Shown: in pieces, positions 9,913-18,878 of the stretch
Position numbering within the stretch: the stretch's first letter is position 1
Layout of the letters: each line of letters starts with the position of its first letter
DNA from: Paraburkholderia ribeironis
GTDB taxonomy: Bacteria > Pseudomonadota > Gammaproteobacteria > Burkholderiales > Burkholderiaceae
DNA: 64,000 bases
Reading direction: 5' to 3'
Assembly: GCF_900019265.1 (NCBI RefSeq)
Contig: NZ_CYGX02000031.1
Span: forward strand, 100,677 to 164,676
The notes under the pieces: generated by a model
What the model saw: the letters and a program-made list of their open reading frames with translations, nothing else
Databases searched by the model: none
What the model was told of the DNA's origin: nothing
Translations under genes and position numbers: made by a program

Positions 9913-10875
9913 TCACCGATTCCCCGCCGTCACCAATTGCAGCGGTGTTTCAATCACCGCCGACAGCTCGCGCTGCTTGCGCTGCTCGGTCACTGCCTTT
10001 AACGCCGCATCGATGCCAAATACCGCTTGCCGGTCGGCAAACTGATTGACCGTTGCGAGCACACGGCCATCGGCGAGCAATGGCTTGATCGCATCGCTGG
10101 CGTTATAGCCGGTGACATACACGCCCCCGCTTCGGCCCGCGTCGCGAATCGCGTCGACCGCGCCCATCGCCATGTTGTCGTTGCCGCATAGCAGCGCGCG
10201 AATCTGTGGATGCTCGTTGAGCATCTTCGATGCAACGTCGCGCCCCTTTGTGTAGTCCCAATTGCCAGACTCGATCGCGACGATCTGCGCGCCGGCCGCG
10301 TCCATCGCGTCCTTGCTGCCGGCTGTGCGTTGCTGCGCATTGCGGTCCACCGAAACACCTTCGATGATCCCGACCTGATCGCCCGGCTTGAGCCGCTCGG
10401 CGAGATAGTTGCCCGCCAGCATCGCGCCCTTGCGATTGTTCGGGCCGACGAACGGCACGGAAATGCCGGCCGCCGCCAGCGACGCATCGTCGAGCGGATT
10501 ATCGATCGTGATCATGATGATGCCGGCCCGAATCCCGCGCGCCATCACGGCAGTCAGCGCCTTCGAGTCGGTCGGCGCCACCACGATCGCATCCATCTTC
10601 GCCGCGATCATCTCGCCGACCATCCGGATCTGCACGGCCGTGTCGGTCTGTCTGGCCGTTCCGCGAATCGTCAAACTGAATTGCGACGCGTAATGTTGCT
10701 GGTAATTCTTCGCGGCATTGATCATCGCCACCGTGAACGGATCCGCGAGTGACTTCAGGACGAGCGCGATCTTCGGATTGCCAACCGGCTGCGCGCCGAC
10801 ACGTGTCGTCCCGCCCAGCCCGGCGGCGGCCAGCGCGCCGGCAAGCAGCACGCGGCGGCGCATATTCCGCTTCAT
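9913..10875 (-). CDS. Sugar ABC transporter periplasmic substrate-binding protein (LacI/RbsB-like)
   Basis: The protein has 320 residues. The N-terminus MKRNMRRRVLLAGALAAAG is a signal peptide with a possible twin-arginine character, ending near VGAQ. The rest is a type-1 periplasmic binding fold (Peripla_BP_4): KIALVLKSLADPFTVAMINAAKN, then IVVAPTDSKALTAV, GPNNRKGAMLAGNYLAE and LCGNDNMAMGAVDAIRDAG. ATG at 10875 follows AAGGAG; the upstream extension is not signal-like. No ABC ATPase or permease gene is adjacent, so it is an orphan component or works with a transporter encoded elsewhere. The sugar is unknown. Confidence 0.85.
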   Translation of the reverse strand: MKRNMRRRVLLAGALAAAGLGGTTRVGAQPVGNPKIALVLKSLADPFTVAMINAAKNYQQHYASQFSLTIRGTARQTDTAVQIRMVGEMIAAKMDAIVVAPTDSKALTAVMARGIRAGIIMITIDNPLDDASLAAAGISVPFVGPNNRKGAMLAGNYLAERLKPGDQVGIIEGVSVDRNAQQRTAGSKDAMDAAGAQIVAIESGNWDYTKGRDVASKMLNEHPQIRALLCGNDNMAMGAVDAIRDAGRSGGVYVTGYNASDAIKPLLADGRVLATVNQFADRQAVFGIDAALKAVTEQRKQRELSAVIETPLQLVTAGNR

Positions 10876-10975
10876 CGGATCTCTCCTTCTGGACCACACT
10901 GTCCAATGACCGCGCCGCGTTCGCGCGAACGCACATCGAGCCACCGGCCATGCGCCGGTCTATACGCACCGGCCA

Positions 10976-12478
10976 TCAATTGCTCCTCAGCGTCGACACA
11001 ACCGCGGCGACTTCATCGAACAGCGGCCGGCTGTCGATCGCTTCGCTCAGGCAGCGGTCTTTCAGCGCAATGAGCGCCGCCGCTATCTGCGCGTGTGCAT
11101 GCAGTGTGTCGCAACGGTCAAGCAACTCTTCGAGCAGACAACCATACGCGCGCACTTCCACGCGCTGCAGCGCAACGCCGACGTCGCTATTGTCAGCGGC
11201 ATAGAACGACGCCGCGCCGAAGTCGCCCAACAGCGCGTGCCCCTCGCCGCCATGCAGGATATTGTGCGCGTACAGATCGCCATGCATGATGCCGCGCCGG
11301 TGCAGATGACTCGCCGCGGCTGCAATGCCATACGCGATGCCCAACACGGTGCCGACATCGAAACGTGTGCCGGCGTCGTAAATGTCGCGCGTGCATGACG
11401 CGAGGCTCGGCGGACCCGCAAGGTTCGTGAAGCGCGGATCGATCAGCTCCATCACGAGACCGTGCGTGCCGGCCGGATGATCCTTCACCTTTCCGGCCAC
11501 CGGGATCAGGTTCGCATGGTCGCCGGCTCGAATGCAAGCGGCCATTTCGCAGTCCGGTAGGCCGTCACTGGTCACCGCGCCTTTGAACAACTTGACGGCG
11601 ACCGTGCGCGGCGCGCCATTGCCATTGCCATTGCCATTGCCATTGCCATTGCCATTGCCATTGCCATCGCCATCGCCATCGCCATCGCCATCGCCATTGC
11701 CATTGCCATCGCCATCGCCATCGCCATCGCCATCGCCATCGCCATCGCCATCGCCATCGCCATCGCCATCGCCGCCATTGTCGTCGCGATCGGCCGCGAG
11801 CGCCGCACGATAGATCACACCGGACGCGCCCTCGCCCAAGGTCTGTTCGAGCTTCAACCGGTCCCACCGAATCTCCGGGATCGGCGCATCGCTCAGTGCG
11901 GCCGTCTCCAGCGCCGCGCTAAATGGATTGCCCGCGTATGCCAGCCAGGAAAGCCGCGGCAGGCGCAGCAACCAGCGCGGCAGTTCTTCGAACTGGTTCG
12001 CAGCGAGACGCAGCAGTTCGAGCCGCGAGCACGCCGCCAATTCGTCGGGTAGCATGCGCAGCCGGTTGCCTGCCAGCATCAACTTCTGCAATTGCGTGCA
12101 GCCGCCGATCTGGGCAGGCAACGCCTCGATCTCGTTGTCAGTGAGGATCAGCCAGCGCAATCGCGGTGGCAGCGCATTGCCGGATACCTCACGGATGCGG
12201 TTCGCCTTGAAACCGATCATGCTCAGTTGCGTGCACTGGCCGAGCACTTGCGGCAACTCGGTGAATGGATTGTCGGACGCGAAAAGGATGCGCAGTTTGC
12301 TTAGTCGCGGCAGGTCGTCGGGCAGCGTCGAGAGCGCATTACCCGACAGGTCGAGGACTTCCAGCGTGTCGGCCAGATCGAAAATCTCGCGCGGAAATTC
12401 GCTCAGGCCGCCTGTCAGCCTGAGCTGGCGCGTACCCGTCAATTGTCCGGCCCGCAGTTGTTCTAATGTCGTCGTCAC
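10976..12478 (-). CDS. Leucine-rich-repeat protein kinase with a Gly-Asp/Gly-Asn repeat insert
   Basis: The protein has about 500 residues. N-terminal LRRs (about 1-195, repeated LxxLxLSGNxLxxLPxxL) precede a Ser/Thr/Tyr-kinase-like domain. Visible kinase motifs are the glycine loop GEGASG, the strand VAVKLF with the ATP-binding Lys, a catalytic loop HGDLYAHNIL with its Asp and Asn, and DFG in LLGDFGAAS. A 52-residue run of Gly-Asp and Gly-Asn is inserted between the glycine loop and the VAVK strand. Relatives begin near TTLEQLRAG, so GTG at 12478 is chosen; GTG at 12511 is possible. Both lack a clear ribosome-binding site. The substrate is unknown; LRRs suggest protein binding. Confidence 0.85.
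   Translation of the reverse strand: MTTTLEQLRAGQLTGTRQLRLTGGLSEFPREIFDLADTLEVLDLSGNALSTLPDDLPRLSKLRILFASDNPFTELPQVLGQCTQLSMIGFKANRIREVSGNALPPRLRWLILTDNEIEALPAQIGGCTQLQKLMLAGNRLRMLPDELAACSRLELLRLAANQFEELPRWLLRLPRLSWLAYAGNPFSAALETAALSDAPIPEIRWDRLKLEQTLGEGASGVIYRAALAADRDDNGGDGDGDGDGDGDGDGDGDGDGDGNGNGDGDGDGDGDGNGNGNGNGNGNGNGNGAPRTVAVKLFKGAVTSDGLPDCEMAACIRAGDHANLIPVAGKVKDHPAGTHGLVMELIDPRFTNLAGPPSLASCTRDIYDAGTRFDVGTVLGIAYGIAAAASHLHRRGIMHGDLYAHNILHGGEGHALLGDFGAASFYAADNSDVGVALQRVEVRAYGCLLEELLDRCDTLHAHAQIAAALIALKDRCLSEAIDSRPLFDEVAAVVSTLRSN
11615..11770 (-). repeat. Hexanucleotide tandem repeat inside the LRR kinase gene
   Basis: There are 26 consecutive six-base units, GCCATT or GCCATC on the plus strand. 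In plus-strand order they are 8 GCCATT, 5 GCCATC, 2 GCCATT and 11 GCCATC. Read on the coding strand they give GGC-GAT (Gly-Asp) and GGC-AAT (Gly-Asn). Six-base slippage keeps the reading frame, so copy-number change would alter only insert length. Confidence 0.97.
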
Positions 12479-12831
12479 AGTGGTAGAAGAGGTCCAGGTA
12501 GAGCGGTGCACATCGTACCCAAGCTATGGATTCTACTGAGTCGCAGGCCCGCTGCGGTCGCAACGTTCTTCCGACGCAAATCAGTCCGGACATGTCGATG
12601 TCCGACTCAAGGCAACGCCGATAACTTTCGTGAATGGAATCGAAAAGGGTTGTACAGTGACAGACCGGCCGTTTACCGGCCAGAATGCTTCGACACGAAT
12701 GAGACAGCAAGATCTGGAGCGTGTTCAGACAGCACGCGGTTCACACTGTCGGATATCAGCGCGTTCAGCGCGGATTCGCAGACCCGCATCGCGCGCCTCT
12801 TCACCTCCAACCAGCTCGGGAGCCAAACAAA
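12479..12831. other. Divergent intergenic region between the LRR kinase and ogt
   Basis: About 350 bases contain the 5' ends of two divergent genes. Short GGCC-rich dyads occur near 12664-12682. No promoter hexamers or operator could be assigned with confidence. Confidence 0.35.
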
Positions 12832-13440
12832 GTGACGTACGCATACAAGTTGATGGAGTCACCCGTCGGCCAATTGAAGCTCGTAGCCAACGGCGAGCGC
12901 CTCGCCGCGATTCTGTGGGAAAACGACAAGCCGAACCGGGTGCGCGTCGGCGAATTGGTCGAAGCGAATGACCGCGCTGTGCTGATCGAAACCGAACGGC
13001 AATTGAACGAGTACTTCGCCGGCACGCGGCACGGATTCGATCTTGCGCTCGAGTTTCACGGCACGGACTTCCAGAAGAAAGTATGGCAAGCACTATTGAC
13101 CATCCCGTTCGGCCAGACACGAAGCTACGCGGAGATCGCGCGGCAGATCGGCAATGTCAACGCGGTGCGGGCAGTCGGTGCGGCGAACGGCAGGAATCCG
13201 ATCTCGATCGTCGCGCCGTGTCATCGTGTGATCGGCGCGTCCGGCGAATTGACCGGATTCGCCGGCGGATTGGCCAACAAGATGTTTCTGCTGTCGCTGG
13301 AAGCTGGGCAGACTTCGCTGGAAGCGGCGCCGAATACTACGGCGCCAACCCAAACGCGCGCCGTCGATGCGAAGACTCATGCGAAGCCCGCGCGCCATGC
13401 GCCGAGTCATGGGACGCAAGCTTCGCTGTTCGGCCACTGA
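12832..13440 (+). CDS. ogt: Methylated-DNA--[protein]-cysteine S-methyltransferase
   Basis: This 202-residue DNA-repair protein transfers the methyl group from O6-methylguanine to its own cysteine. It has the N-terminal ribonuclease-H-like domain (MESPVGQLKLVANGERL) and the C-terminal DNA-binding/active-site domain FQKKVWQALLTIPFGQTRSYAEIA, with the acceptor motif PCHRV followed by GASGELTGFAGGL. A C-terminal tail of about 35 residues rich in Ala, Thr and His extends beyond the usual end and is probably disordered. GTG at 12832 with a GGGAG site upstream gives a start immediately before the conserved domain; the open frame upstream is not conserved-looking. Confidence 0.93.
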   Translation: MTYAYKLMESPVGQLKLVANGERLAAILWENDKPNRVRVGELVEANDRAVLIETERQLNEYFAGTRHGFDLALEFHGTDFQKKVWQALLTIPFGQTRSYAEIARQIGNVNAVRAVGAANGRNPISIVAPCHRVIGASGELTGFAGGLANKMFLLSLEAGQTSLEAAPNTTAPTQTRAVDAKTHAKPARHAPSHGTQASLFGH

Positions 13441-13541
13441 CGCGATACGCGGCGCGCTGCTCGCGGCCGATCTCGACGATGCATCAGCAGCCACGCGCAT
13501 GACAGCGCCGGTGGTTTGATCGAATGCACCGCCGACGTCGA

Positions 13542-14783
13542 TTACGGGCGTCTCGCCCACTGTTCCTGCAGAATCGCGGCCGCAGCCGTGGCCGCGACCT
13601 GGCAGCCGAGGACGATGTGCTCCTCGGCCGTATCCTCGATGAAGTCGTGACTCACGCCGCCGATGCTCGGCACGAACAGCATGCAGGCCGGCATGCAACG
13701 CGCGATCACCTGGGCGTCGTGTGCGGCCCCGCTCGGCATGCGCAGCCATTTCCCTGGCGCGACGGCCTCGGCGGCTCTGGCGAGATGTTCCGCGAGCGCG
13801 GCGTCCATGCTGACCGGTTCCATCGGCTCATCGATGCTCGTCAGCTCGACGCTCACTCCACCTTGCGCATTGAAGTCCCGCACCAGTTCGGCAAGCCTCG
13901 CTTGCATCGCCTGCAAGCGCACGGCATTCGCGTCGCGGAACTGCAGATACATGTCGGCCGCGCCCGGCACCACGCTCAGCGAGCCCGGGTCGAGCTCGAT
14001 GCGCCCCACCGTCCACACGGTATCGGCATCCGCGAGTTGCGCGAACGCGTCGTTCATCCTCGCGATGAAGGCGACCAAGGCCGCGCCAGCGTCGCGCCGG
14101 ATCGCCATCGGCGTGGTGCCGGCATGATTACGCTGCCCCGTGAAGCGCAAGCGCAGCTCACGCAGTCCGACGATCGTGGTGACGACGCCAATGGCTTGTC
14201 CAGCGGCTTCGAGCCGGCCGCCCTGCTCGATATGCGGCTCGAGATACGCAACCTGCCGGCCGGGTTCGAAGCGCGCTCGCGGCCTTCCGGCCAATCCGGC
14301 GGCGTCGAGCACGTCGGCAAGTCGCTGCCCTTGACGATTCGTCGCGCCGCGAATCGACTCATCGATGCTATCGCCCACGAAGCTGCGGCTGCCGAGCAAA
14401 CCGGAAAAGGTGCCTTCTTCGTCGATCCACGATGCGACGTCCACGGCCAGATGCTTCGTCGCATCGTTTTCCGCGAGGGCACGTGCGATCTCCAGTCCGT
14501 AGATCACGCCCATCGCGCCGTCGAGCCAACCGCCCGTCGGCTGCGTATCGGTGTGAGAGCCGATCACAAGCGCCGGGCCACTTTTGCGCGAGCGCCCGAA
14601 CACAGTGCCCACCGCGTCGATGCGAGCATCAAGTCCGGCCTCCGTCATTCGTCCGACGAGCCATTCGCGCGACGCCAGATCCACCGGCGAGAGCGCCAGC
14701 CGGACCACGCCGGGCCCGGTCGCGCCGAAGCTGCGTAGCCGCTTGAGGTCGTTGAGCAAGCGGTCCGCATCGATCTTCACCAC
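13542..14783 (-). CDS. M20-family amidohydrolase (N-carbamoyl-L-amino acid hydrolase / allantoate amidohydrolase type)
   Basis: This 413-residue metal-dependent hydrolase belongs to the hydantoinase/carbamoylase branch of peptidase family M20. Metal-site motifs are visible: GSHTDTQPTGGWLDG (His and Asp), WIDEEGTFSG (Glu-Glu), a His in LEPHIEQG and the C-terminal GGVSHDFIED. The central lid/dimerisation segment includes GQRNHAGTTPM. It would cleave N-carbamoyl or ureido groups from an amino acid or allantoate-type substrate. GTG at 14783 (followed by another GTG at 14780) sits eight bases after an AGGAG site. Neighbours do not indicate a purine or hydantoin pathway, so the substrate is open. 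Confidence 0.87.
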   Translation of the reverse strand: MVKIDADRLLNDLKRLRSFGATGPGVVRLALSPVDLASREWLVGRMTEAGLDARIDAVGTVFGRSRKSGPALVIGSHTDTQPTGGWLDGAMGVIYGLEIARALAENDATKHLAVDVASWIDEEGTFSGLLGSRSFVGDSIDESIRGATNRQGQRLADVLDAAGLAGRPRARFEPGRQVAYLEPHIEQGGRLEAAGQAIGVVTTIVGLRELRLRFTGQRNHAGTTPMAIRRDAGAALVAFIARMNDAFAQLADADTVWTVGRIELDPGSLSVVPGAADMYLQFRDANAVRLQAMQARLAELVRDFNAQGGVSVELTSIDEPMEPVSMDAALAEHLARAAEAVAPGKWLRMPSGAAHDAQVIARCMPACMLFVPSIGGVSHDFIEDTAEEHIVLGCQVAATAAAAILQEQWARRP

Positions 14784-14984
14784 GTTTCTCTCTCCTTTGC
14801 TTGATAGGCCACGCTGCAGCGCCTGCATTGCCGAAGCACAGTCAGTGGGCGGTTGACCGTTCGTGCCGACAGCTTACACGGGCCGAGCGCGAGCCGCCCA
14901 TCAATGGGGCGGCTAAGCATGTCATAAGTTTCGGCTGTTAATATCGATCGACATCGACTCACGTCCATTCAAACAGCCCACCGC

Positions 14985-15587
14985 ATGAGTACACTCGAAG
15001 CGTTCAACCAGGCGCTCTTCCTGATGATCAACGCCACGCCGTCGACACCGGCATGGCTAATCGACATGGCGCGCTTCAGCGCCGATTACGTGATCTATCT
15101 GGTGCCACTGTCATTGATCGCGATGTGGCTGTCCGGCGTCGAACAGCGCCGCGAAACAGCCGTGCATGCCAGCGCCGTGAGCGGGTTCGCGCTCGGCCTC
15201 AATCAGCTGATCGGCCTCGTCTGGCAGCATCCGCGGCCGTTCATGATGGGCATCGGCCACACGTTCGTCGAGCACGCGCCGGACTCATCATTCCCCAGCG
15301 ACCATGGGACGCTGTTCGCGTGCATCGCGCTGACCTTGCTGCTCAGTGGCGAGAGGCGGCATGGCGTCGTGATCCTGTTGGCCGGTCTCGCGGTGGCCTG
15401 GGCACGCGTGTTTGTCGGCGTGCATTTTCCGCTCGACATGGCGGGCGCCGTGGTCGTGGCATTCATCTCCTTCGGGCTGATCGCGCCACTATGGCGACCG
15501 CTCGGCACAAACCTGACGCGCGGCCTCGTCATCGTGTATCGCAAGCTGCTGGCCTGGCCGATCGGCCGCGGCTGGTTGTCGTCGTAG
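14985..15587 (+). CDS. PAP2-family membrane phosphatase, BcrC-like undecaprenyl-diphosphatase
   Basis: The protein has 200 residues and several membrane helices. The three phosphatidic-acid-phosphatase motifs are present: a QHPRPF segment as motif 1, SSFPSDHGT as motif 2 and RVFVGVHFPLDMAGA as motif 3, with the catalytic His residues. This matches the BcrC/YbjG type, which recycles undecaprenyl pyrophosphate at the periplasmic face and can give bacitracin tolerance. The length fits the family. It stands alone and divergent from the amidohydrolase gene. Confidence 0.88.
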   Translation: MSTLEAFNQALFLMINATPSTPAWLIDMARFSADYVIYLVPLSLIAMWLSGVEQRRETAVHASAVSGFALGLNQLIGLVWQHPRPFMMGIGHTFVEHAPDSSFPSDHGTLFACIALTLLLSGERRHGVVILLAGLAVAWARVFVGVHFPLDMAGAVVVAFISFGLIAPLWRPLGTNLTRGLVIVYRKLLAWPIGRGWLSS

Positions 15588-15628
15588 CGCGATATTGCAC
15601 GCGGGACACTGGCCAATGGTCTGCGTGA

Positions 15629-16621
15629 CTATCGCGTCAGCGTCCGGAAATCGCTCGGCGACATATCGTAAGCACGACGAAACGCGCGATTGAAATCCGA
15701 CGCGCTATTGAACCCCAAACCATAAGCGACCTCGACGATCGCTTTGCGCGGATAGCGGTGCAGTTCGTCGGCGGCTTCCCGCAGCCGGCGATTGCGAATA
15801 TAGGCGGCCAGTCCGCCTTCGGATTCGAACAGTCGATACAGCGTGGGCCGCGACAGTTGCGATACGGCGAGCACGTTTTCGAGCGTGAGATCCGGCTGCC
15901 CGAGATTGGCGTCGATGTAGCGGCGCGCCGTCGCGAACATCGCAGTGCGCGCCGCTGCCCGCGCATTGCCGCTCAAGCCCTTGTCCTTGCCGAAGGCCGC
16001 CGCAATCAGCATTGCACAGGTATGTATCGCGTCGTACGCGTCGTGCGGGCTCATCGTGGGCAATTGCTTGCACAGGTTGGCGAGATGCCCCGGGATCAAC
16101 CGCCCGAGCGGCGACCGATAGTCGACCACGCTGCCATGAATCGATTCCGCTTCGGGCAACACCGACTCCACCAACTCGCGCGGCAGAAAAAACGCCAGCA
16201 CACGGCAGGCGCTGCGCGTCATCCGCATCGGCTGGTTCATATCGAGCGCGAGGATGCCCGGGGTGGACTGCAGCGCCGTGCGTTTCGGATACAGGCCCGT
16301 GCCCGTTTCAAGCGTGCCTTCGACGGCCACGTGAAACACCAACTGACGGACCGAATCCGTCGAAATGCGCGCGACCGAGCGCGTTTGCGAAACCGGATCG
16401 GTCCGGCAGTCCATGAAGGCGAGATCGCCAACGCGATAGCTGTCGATCGTGCCGCTGAAGCCATCGGCCAGTCCCCGGCGCGAGATCGGCACGTCGAGGA
16501 AATGATCGAGTCGGTCTCGCCATGCGAGCAACTGATCGCGCGGTGCCGCGTGGCGCGTATCGAAGTGGTTATAGACGCAACCGGTAGCGGCTGCATGCGT
16601 CGCTGCGGAGTCGGTCGTCAC
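15629..16621 (-). CDS. AraC-family transcriptional regulator
   Basis: The protein has 330 residues: an N-terminal cupin-like AraC-binding domain (about 30-200) and a C-terminal double helix-turn-helix domain (about 230-330). The second helix-turn-helix and signature are visible in IVEVAYGLGFNSASDFNRAFRRAYDMSPSDFR. The arrangement matches the AraC-binding-like-domain regulators of aromatic or amine catabolism. GTG at 16621 follows a GGAG site five bases upstream. The target is not evident; the nearest same-strand gene is a secreted hydrolase upstream. Confidence 0.9.
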   Translation of the reverse strand: MTTDSAATHAAATGCVYNHFDTRHAAPRDQLLAWRDRLDHFLDVPISRRGLADGFSGTIDSYRVGDLAFMDCRTDPVSQTRSVARISTDSVRQLVFHVAVEGTLETGTGLYPKRTALQSTPGILALDMNQPMRMTRSACRVLAFFLPRELVESVLPEAESIHGSVVDYRSPLGRLIPGHLANLCKQLPTMSPHDAYDAIHTCAMLIAAAFGKDKGLSGNARAAARTAMFATARRYIDANLGQPDLTLENVLAVSQLSRPTLYRLFESEGGLAAYIRNRRLREAADELHRYPRKAIVEVAYGLGFNSASDFNRAFRRAYDMSPSDFRTLTR

Positions 16622-16747
16622 GTTGTCTCCGTCGGTTTCGTCATCCGCGCATGATAGCCGCAGGCGGGGAAAACTTCACGATTCGGGTAAGCCCATGGTG
16701 CACGCAGACGCGCACTCGCATTCGCCAGCCCGCCTCGCAACGCGACT

Positions 16748-18334
16748 TCAGAAGTTGGCGAAGAAGGTGCGCGCGGCGACCATGCAGAACGACGCGACCA
16801 GTTCGCCGTGATAGGCCTGCAACACCGCGGATGCACCGCCGTCGGTCGCGCCGCCCGCGACGGCCTGGCTCGCGAGCGTCGCCTTGGCGCTGGCGAAACC
16901 CTGCTTGATCGGTGCATACGGATCGTCGGGGCCGGCAACCGACGAGTCCACATCCAGCACCGAGGTGAGGCCCACCGGAACTTTGGCGCTCAGCCAGTAC
17001 GCCTGCTCGATGCGCGCGTTGAAGAAGTACACCGTGGGGTCCGCGCCGCCGCCGCACAGCAGCACCGGCACATGCGGCTGCCAGTTGCGCAGGTCGTTGC
17101 GCTTGAATGCCTGACGCAGCGGATGCTGCGGATGCGCTGCCGGCGTCAGCGCCACCGTCGTGTTGGGGAACGCGCCGTCGGGATTGGCGGCGGCATCTTC
17201 GAGAAGTGTCAGACGGTAAGCATTGCGCACGAGGTTCGCGTTGCCGAAACCGGCGGCGAACACCGGCGTCAACACCGGCGGCTGCAGCGGCGGCGCGATT
17301 GGCGGCGTCATCGAGGCGAATTGCGGCGCTGGAGGCGTGCTGCTGAAGAGTTGCGTCGAAGGCAGCTTGCCCGCGGCGAATAGCGCGTTCAGCGGTTGCA
17401 CGCTCGGCAAGAGACTTTCGATACCGGGCGCATAAGCCGCCTCGTAGAAGTCGCCCGGCTTGCGATAGATATTCTCGTAGGCGCGCTGATAGCTCGTCAC
17501 AGTCAGGACTGTGAAGAGCGTCGAGCCGAGGTTGACCTCGCCCTGGATCAGCGCGTCGGCTGTAGCGGCGAGCGCATACGGACCCGACCCTGGCGCGGCC
17601 GCCGTCACGCTGACGCCGGCCGCCTGCAACGCCCGATGCGTCGCCATGGCCACGAAGCCGCCCTGCGAATAACCAGTGACGAACAGCTTGCCGCTTTCGC
17701 GCGTCGCGTGTCGCGCGTTGCCATCGTCCAGCACGCGGCGCGCCGCGCGCAGCGCATCGATCACATCGGCGGATTGCTGGTCGGCGTTCAGATATGGGTG
17801 GTACGGGAGGTCCGAGCCGGCGTAGCCCGCATAGTTCGACGCCACCACGATATAGCCTTGCGCCGCGTACATCGCGGCGACGCTGAGGCCCTCTCCGGCG
17901 CCGTCGCGGTTGCCCGGGTCGGTTTGCGTGATGTCGGCGAGATTGTAATTGCGGTATGCGGTGGTGCCGTGCGCGTAGATCATCAGCGGACGCGGGCCAC
18001 TGCACGCGGCCGGACTTCCGGACGGAATCATCAGTGCGCTGCTCGCATTGGTGGGTTCGCCCGCGCCACCGATGGTGCGATAGCGGAAGTACACGATCTC
18101 GATGTCGCAAAGAGGCGCGCCGGCGATTTGCGCGAATTGCCGGCCGGACGCGGTTGACGTGAGCAGCGTCGAGAGCGCCCCGGCGCTGAGCCGCAACGAC
18201 ACGTGTTGATCGAGGAGCTGACCGCGTGCGTCGCATCTGTCGTCGCATTTCGAACCGCCATGTGCATGGACCGCGATGCCCAACGTGAAGCATGTCAGCA
18301 ACGCAAGGGCTGCATTCCGGATCGCTACAGACAT
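16748..18334 (-). CDS. Secreted alpha/beta-hydrolase (lipase/esterase type)
   Basis: The protein has 528 residues. The signal peptide (MSVAIRNAALALLTCFTLGIA) is cut near VHAHGG; the mature protein begins with a Cys-containing segment KCDDRCDARG. The alpha/beta-hydrolase core shows LMIYAHGTTAYRN (oxyanion region), IVVASNYAGYAGSD and the nucleophile elbow GYSQGGFVAM. A C-terminal segment, VPVLLCGGGADPTVYFFNA, carries the probable acid residue. This resembles bacterial secretory lipases that use a large lid. ATG at 18334 follows GGAG. The substrate cannot be read from sequence. Confidence 0.85.
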   Translation of the reverse strand: MSVAIRNAALALLTCFTLGIAVHAHGGSKCDDRCDARGQLLDQHVSLRLSAGALSTLLTSTASGRQFAQIAGAPLCDIEIVYFRYRTIGGAGEPTNASSALMIPSGSPAACSGPRPLMIYAHGTTAYRNYNLADITQTDPGNRDGAGEGLSVAAMYAAQGYIVVASNYAGYAGSDLPYHPYLNADQQSADVIDALRAARRVLDDGNARHATRESGKLFVTGYSQGGFVAMATHRALQAAGVSVTAAAPGSGPYALAATADALIQGEVNLGSTLFTVLTVTSYQRAYENIYRKPGDFYEAAYAPGIESLLPSVQPLNALFAAGKLPSTQLFSSTPPAPQFASMTPPIAPPLQPPVLTPVFAAGFGNANLVRNAYRLTLLEDAAANPDGAFPNTTVALTPAAHPQHPLRQAFKRNDLRNWQPHVPVLLCGGGADPTVYFFNARIEQAYWLSAKVPVGLTSVLDVDSSVAGPDDPYAPIKQGFASAKATLASQAVAGGATDGGASAVLQAYHGELVASFCMVAARTFFANF

Positions 18335-18534
18335 GTGAGGCTCCGTCTCGTTGGTATTGACGACAAACAGGCGGCCTTACAGAGTGAGACGAGTATAGGT
18401 TAACGAATCGATACGCCGCCAGCAGATCGGATGGGACTTTTGCACTGGAACGCTTCATGGCAATTGCGCGGTGAGTGCGATTTTGCAGGCGATTGCGCGA
18501 GCGCGAGCGGTGACTGCGATCAACACACACCGGT

Positions 18535-18801
18535 TATCACGACGGCCTGACATTCGCCCTCGGTGAATGCGGCATTTGCGTGAATGCGGTCGCGCCGGGC
18601 GTCGTCGAAATGGACATGTCCGACGAACTTCGCGAACACCGACGCAGGGCGCGAAGTCACGCTGAACATGCTGGCATTGAAGCGCGTGGCGCGACCCGCC
18701 GATATCGGCGGCGCAGTGGTCTTGCTCGCGTCGGACACCGCGCGCTGGCTTTTACTGGTGAACCGCTGCGTGTGGACGGCGGCTCGAAGCTCCGAGCCTG
18801 A
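18535..18801 (+). pseudogene. Short-chain dehydrogenase/reductase remnant (3' part, two frameshifts)
   Basis: Only the C-terminal third of an SDR remains. Frame A gives GLTFALGECGICVNAVAPGV and then MDMSDE; another frame gives NFANTDAGREVTLNML then ALKRVARPADIGGAVVLLAS; frame A returns with FTGEPLRVDGGSKL. These are consecutive blocks of the same family in the right order, so at least two frameshifts are present and the Rossmann N-terminus is missing. No start codon or ribosome-binding site precedes it. Confidence 0.8.
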
Positions 18802-18878
18802 TGTGCGTCATTGCGGTGCGGATTGTCCGGACGCTTTGCGGTGTGTCGCGCAAACGTGCCGGCACACCGCAACGCTCA

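Noticed and set aside
11615-11770. Possible CRISPR array
   Set aside because: The units are six bases, contiguous and coding; there are no spacers and no cas genes.
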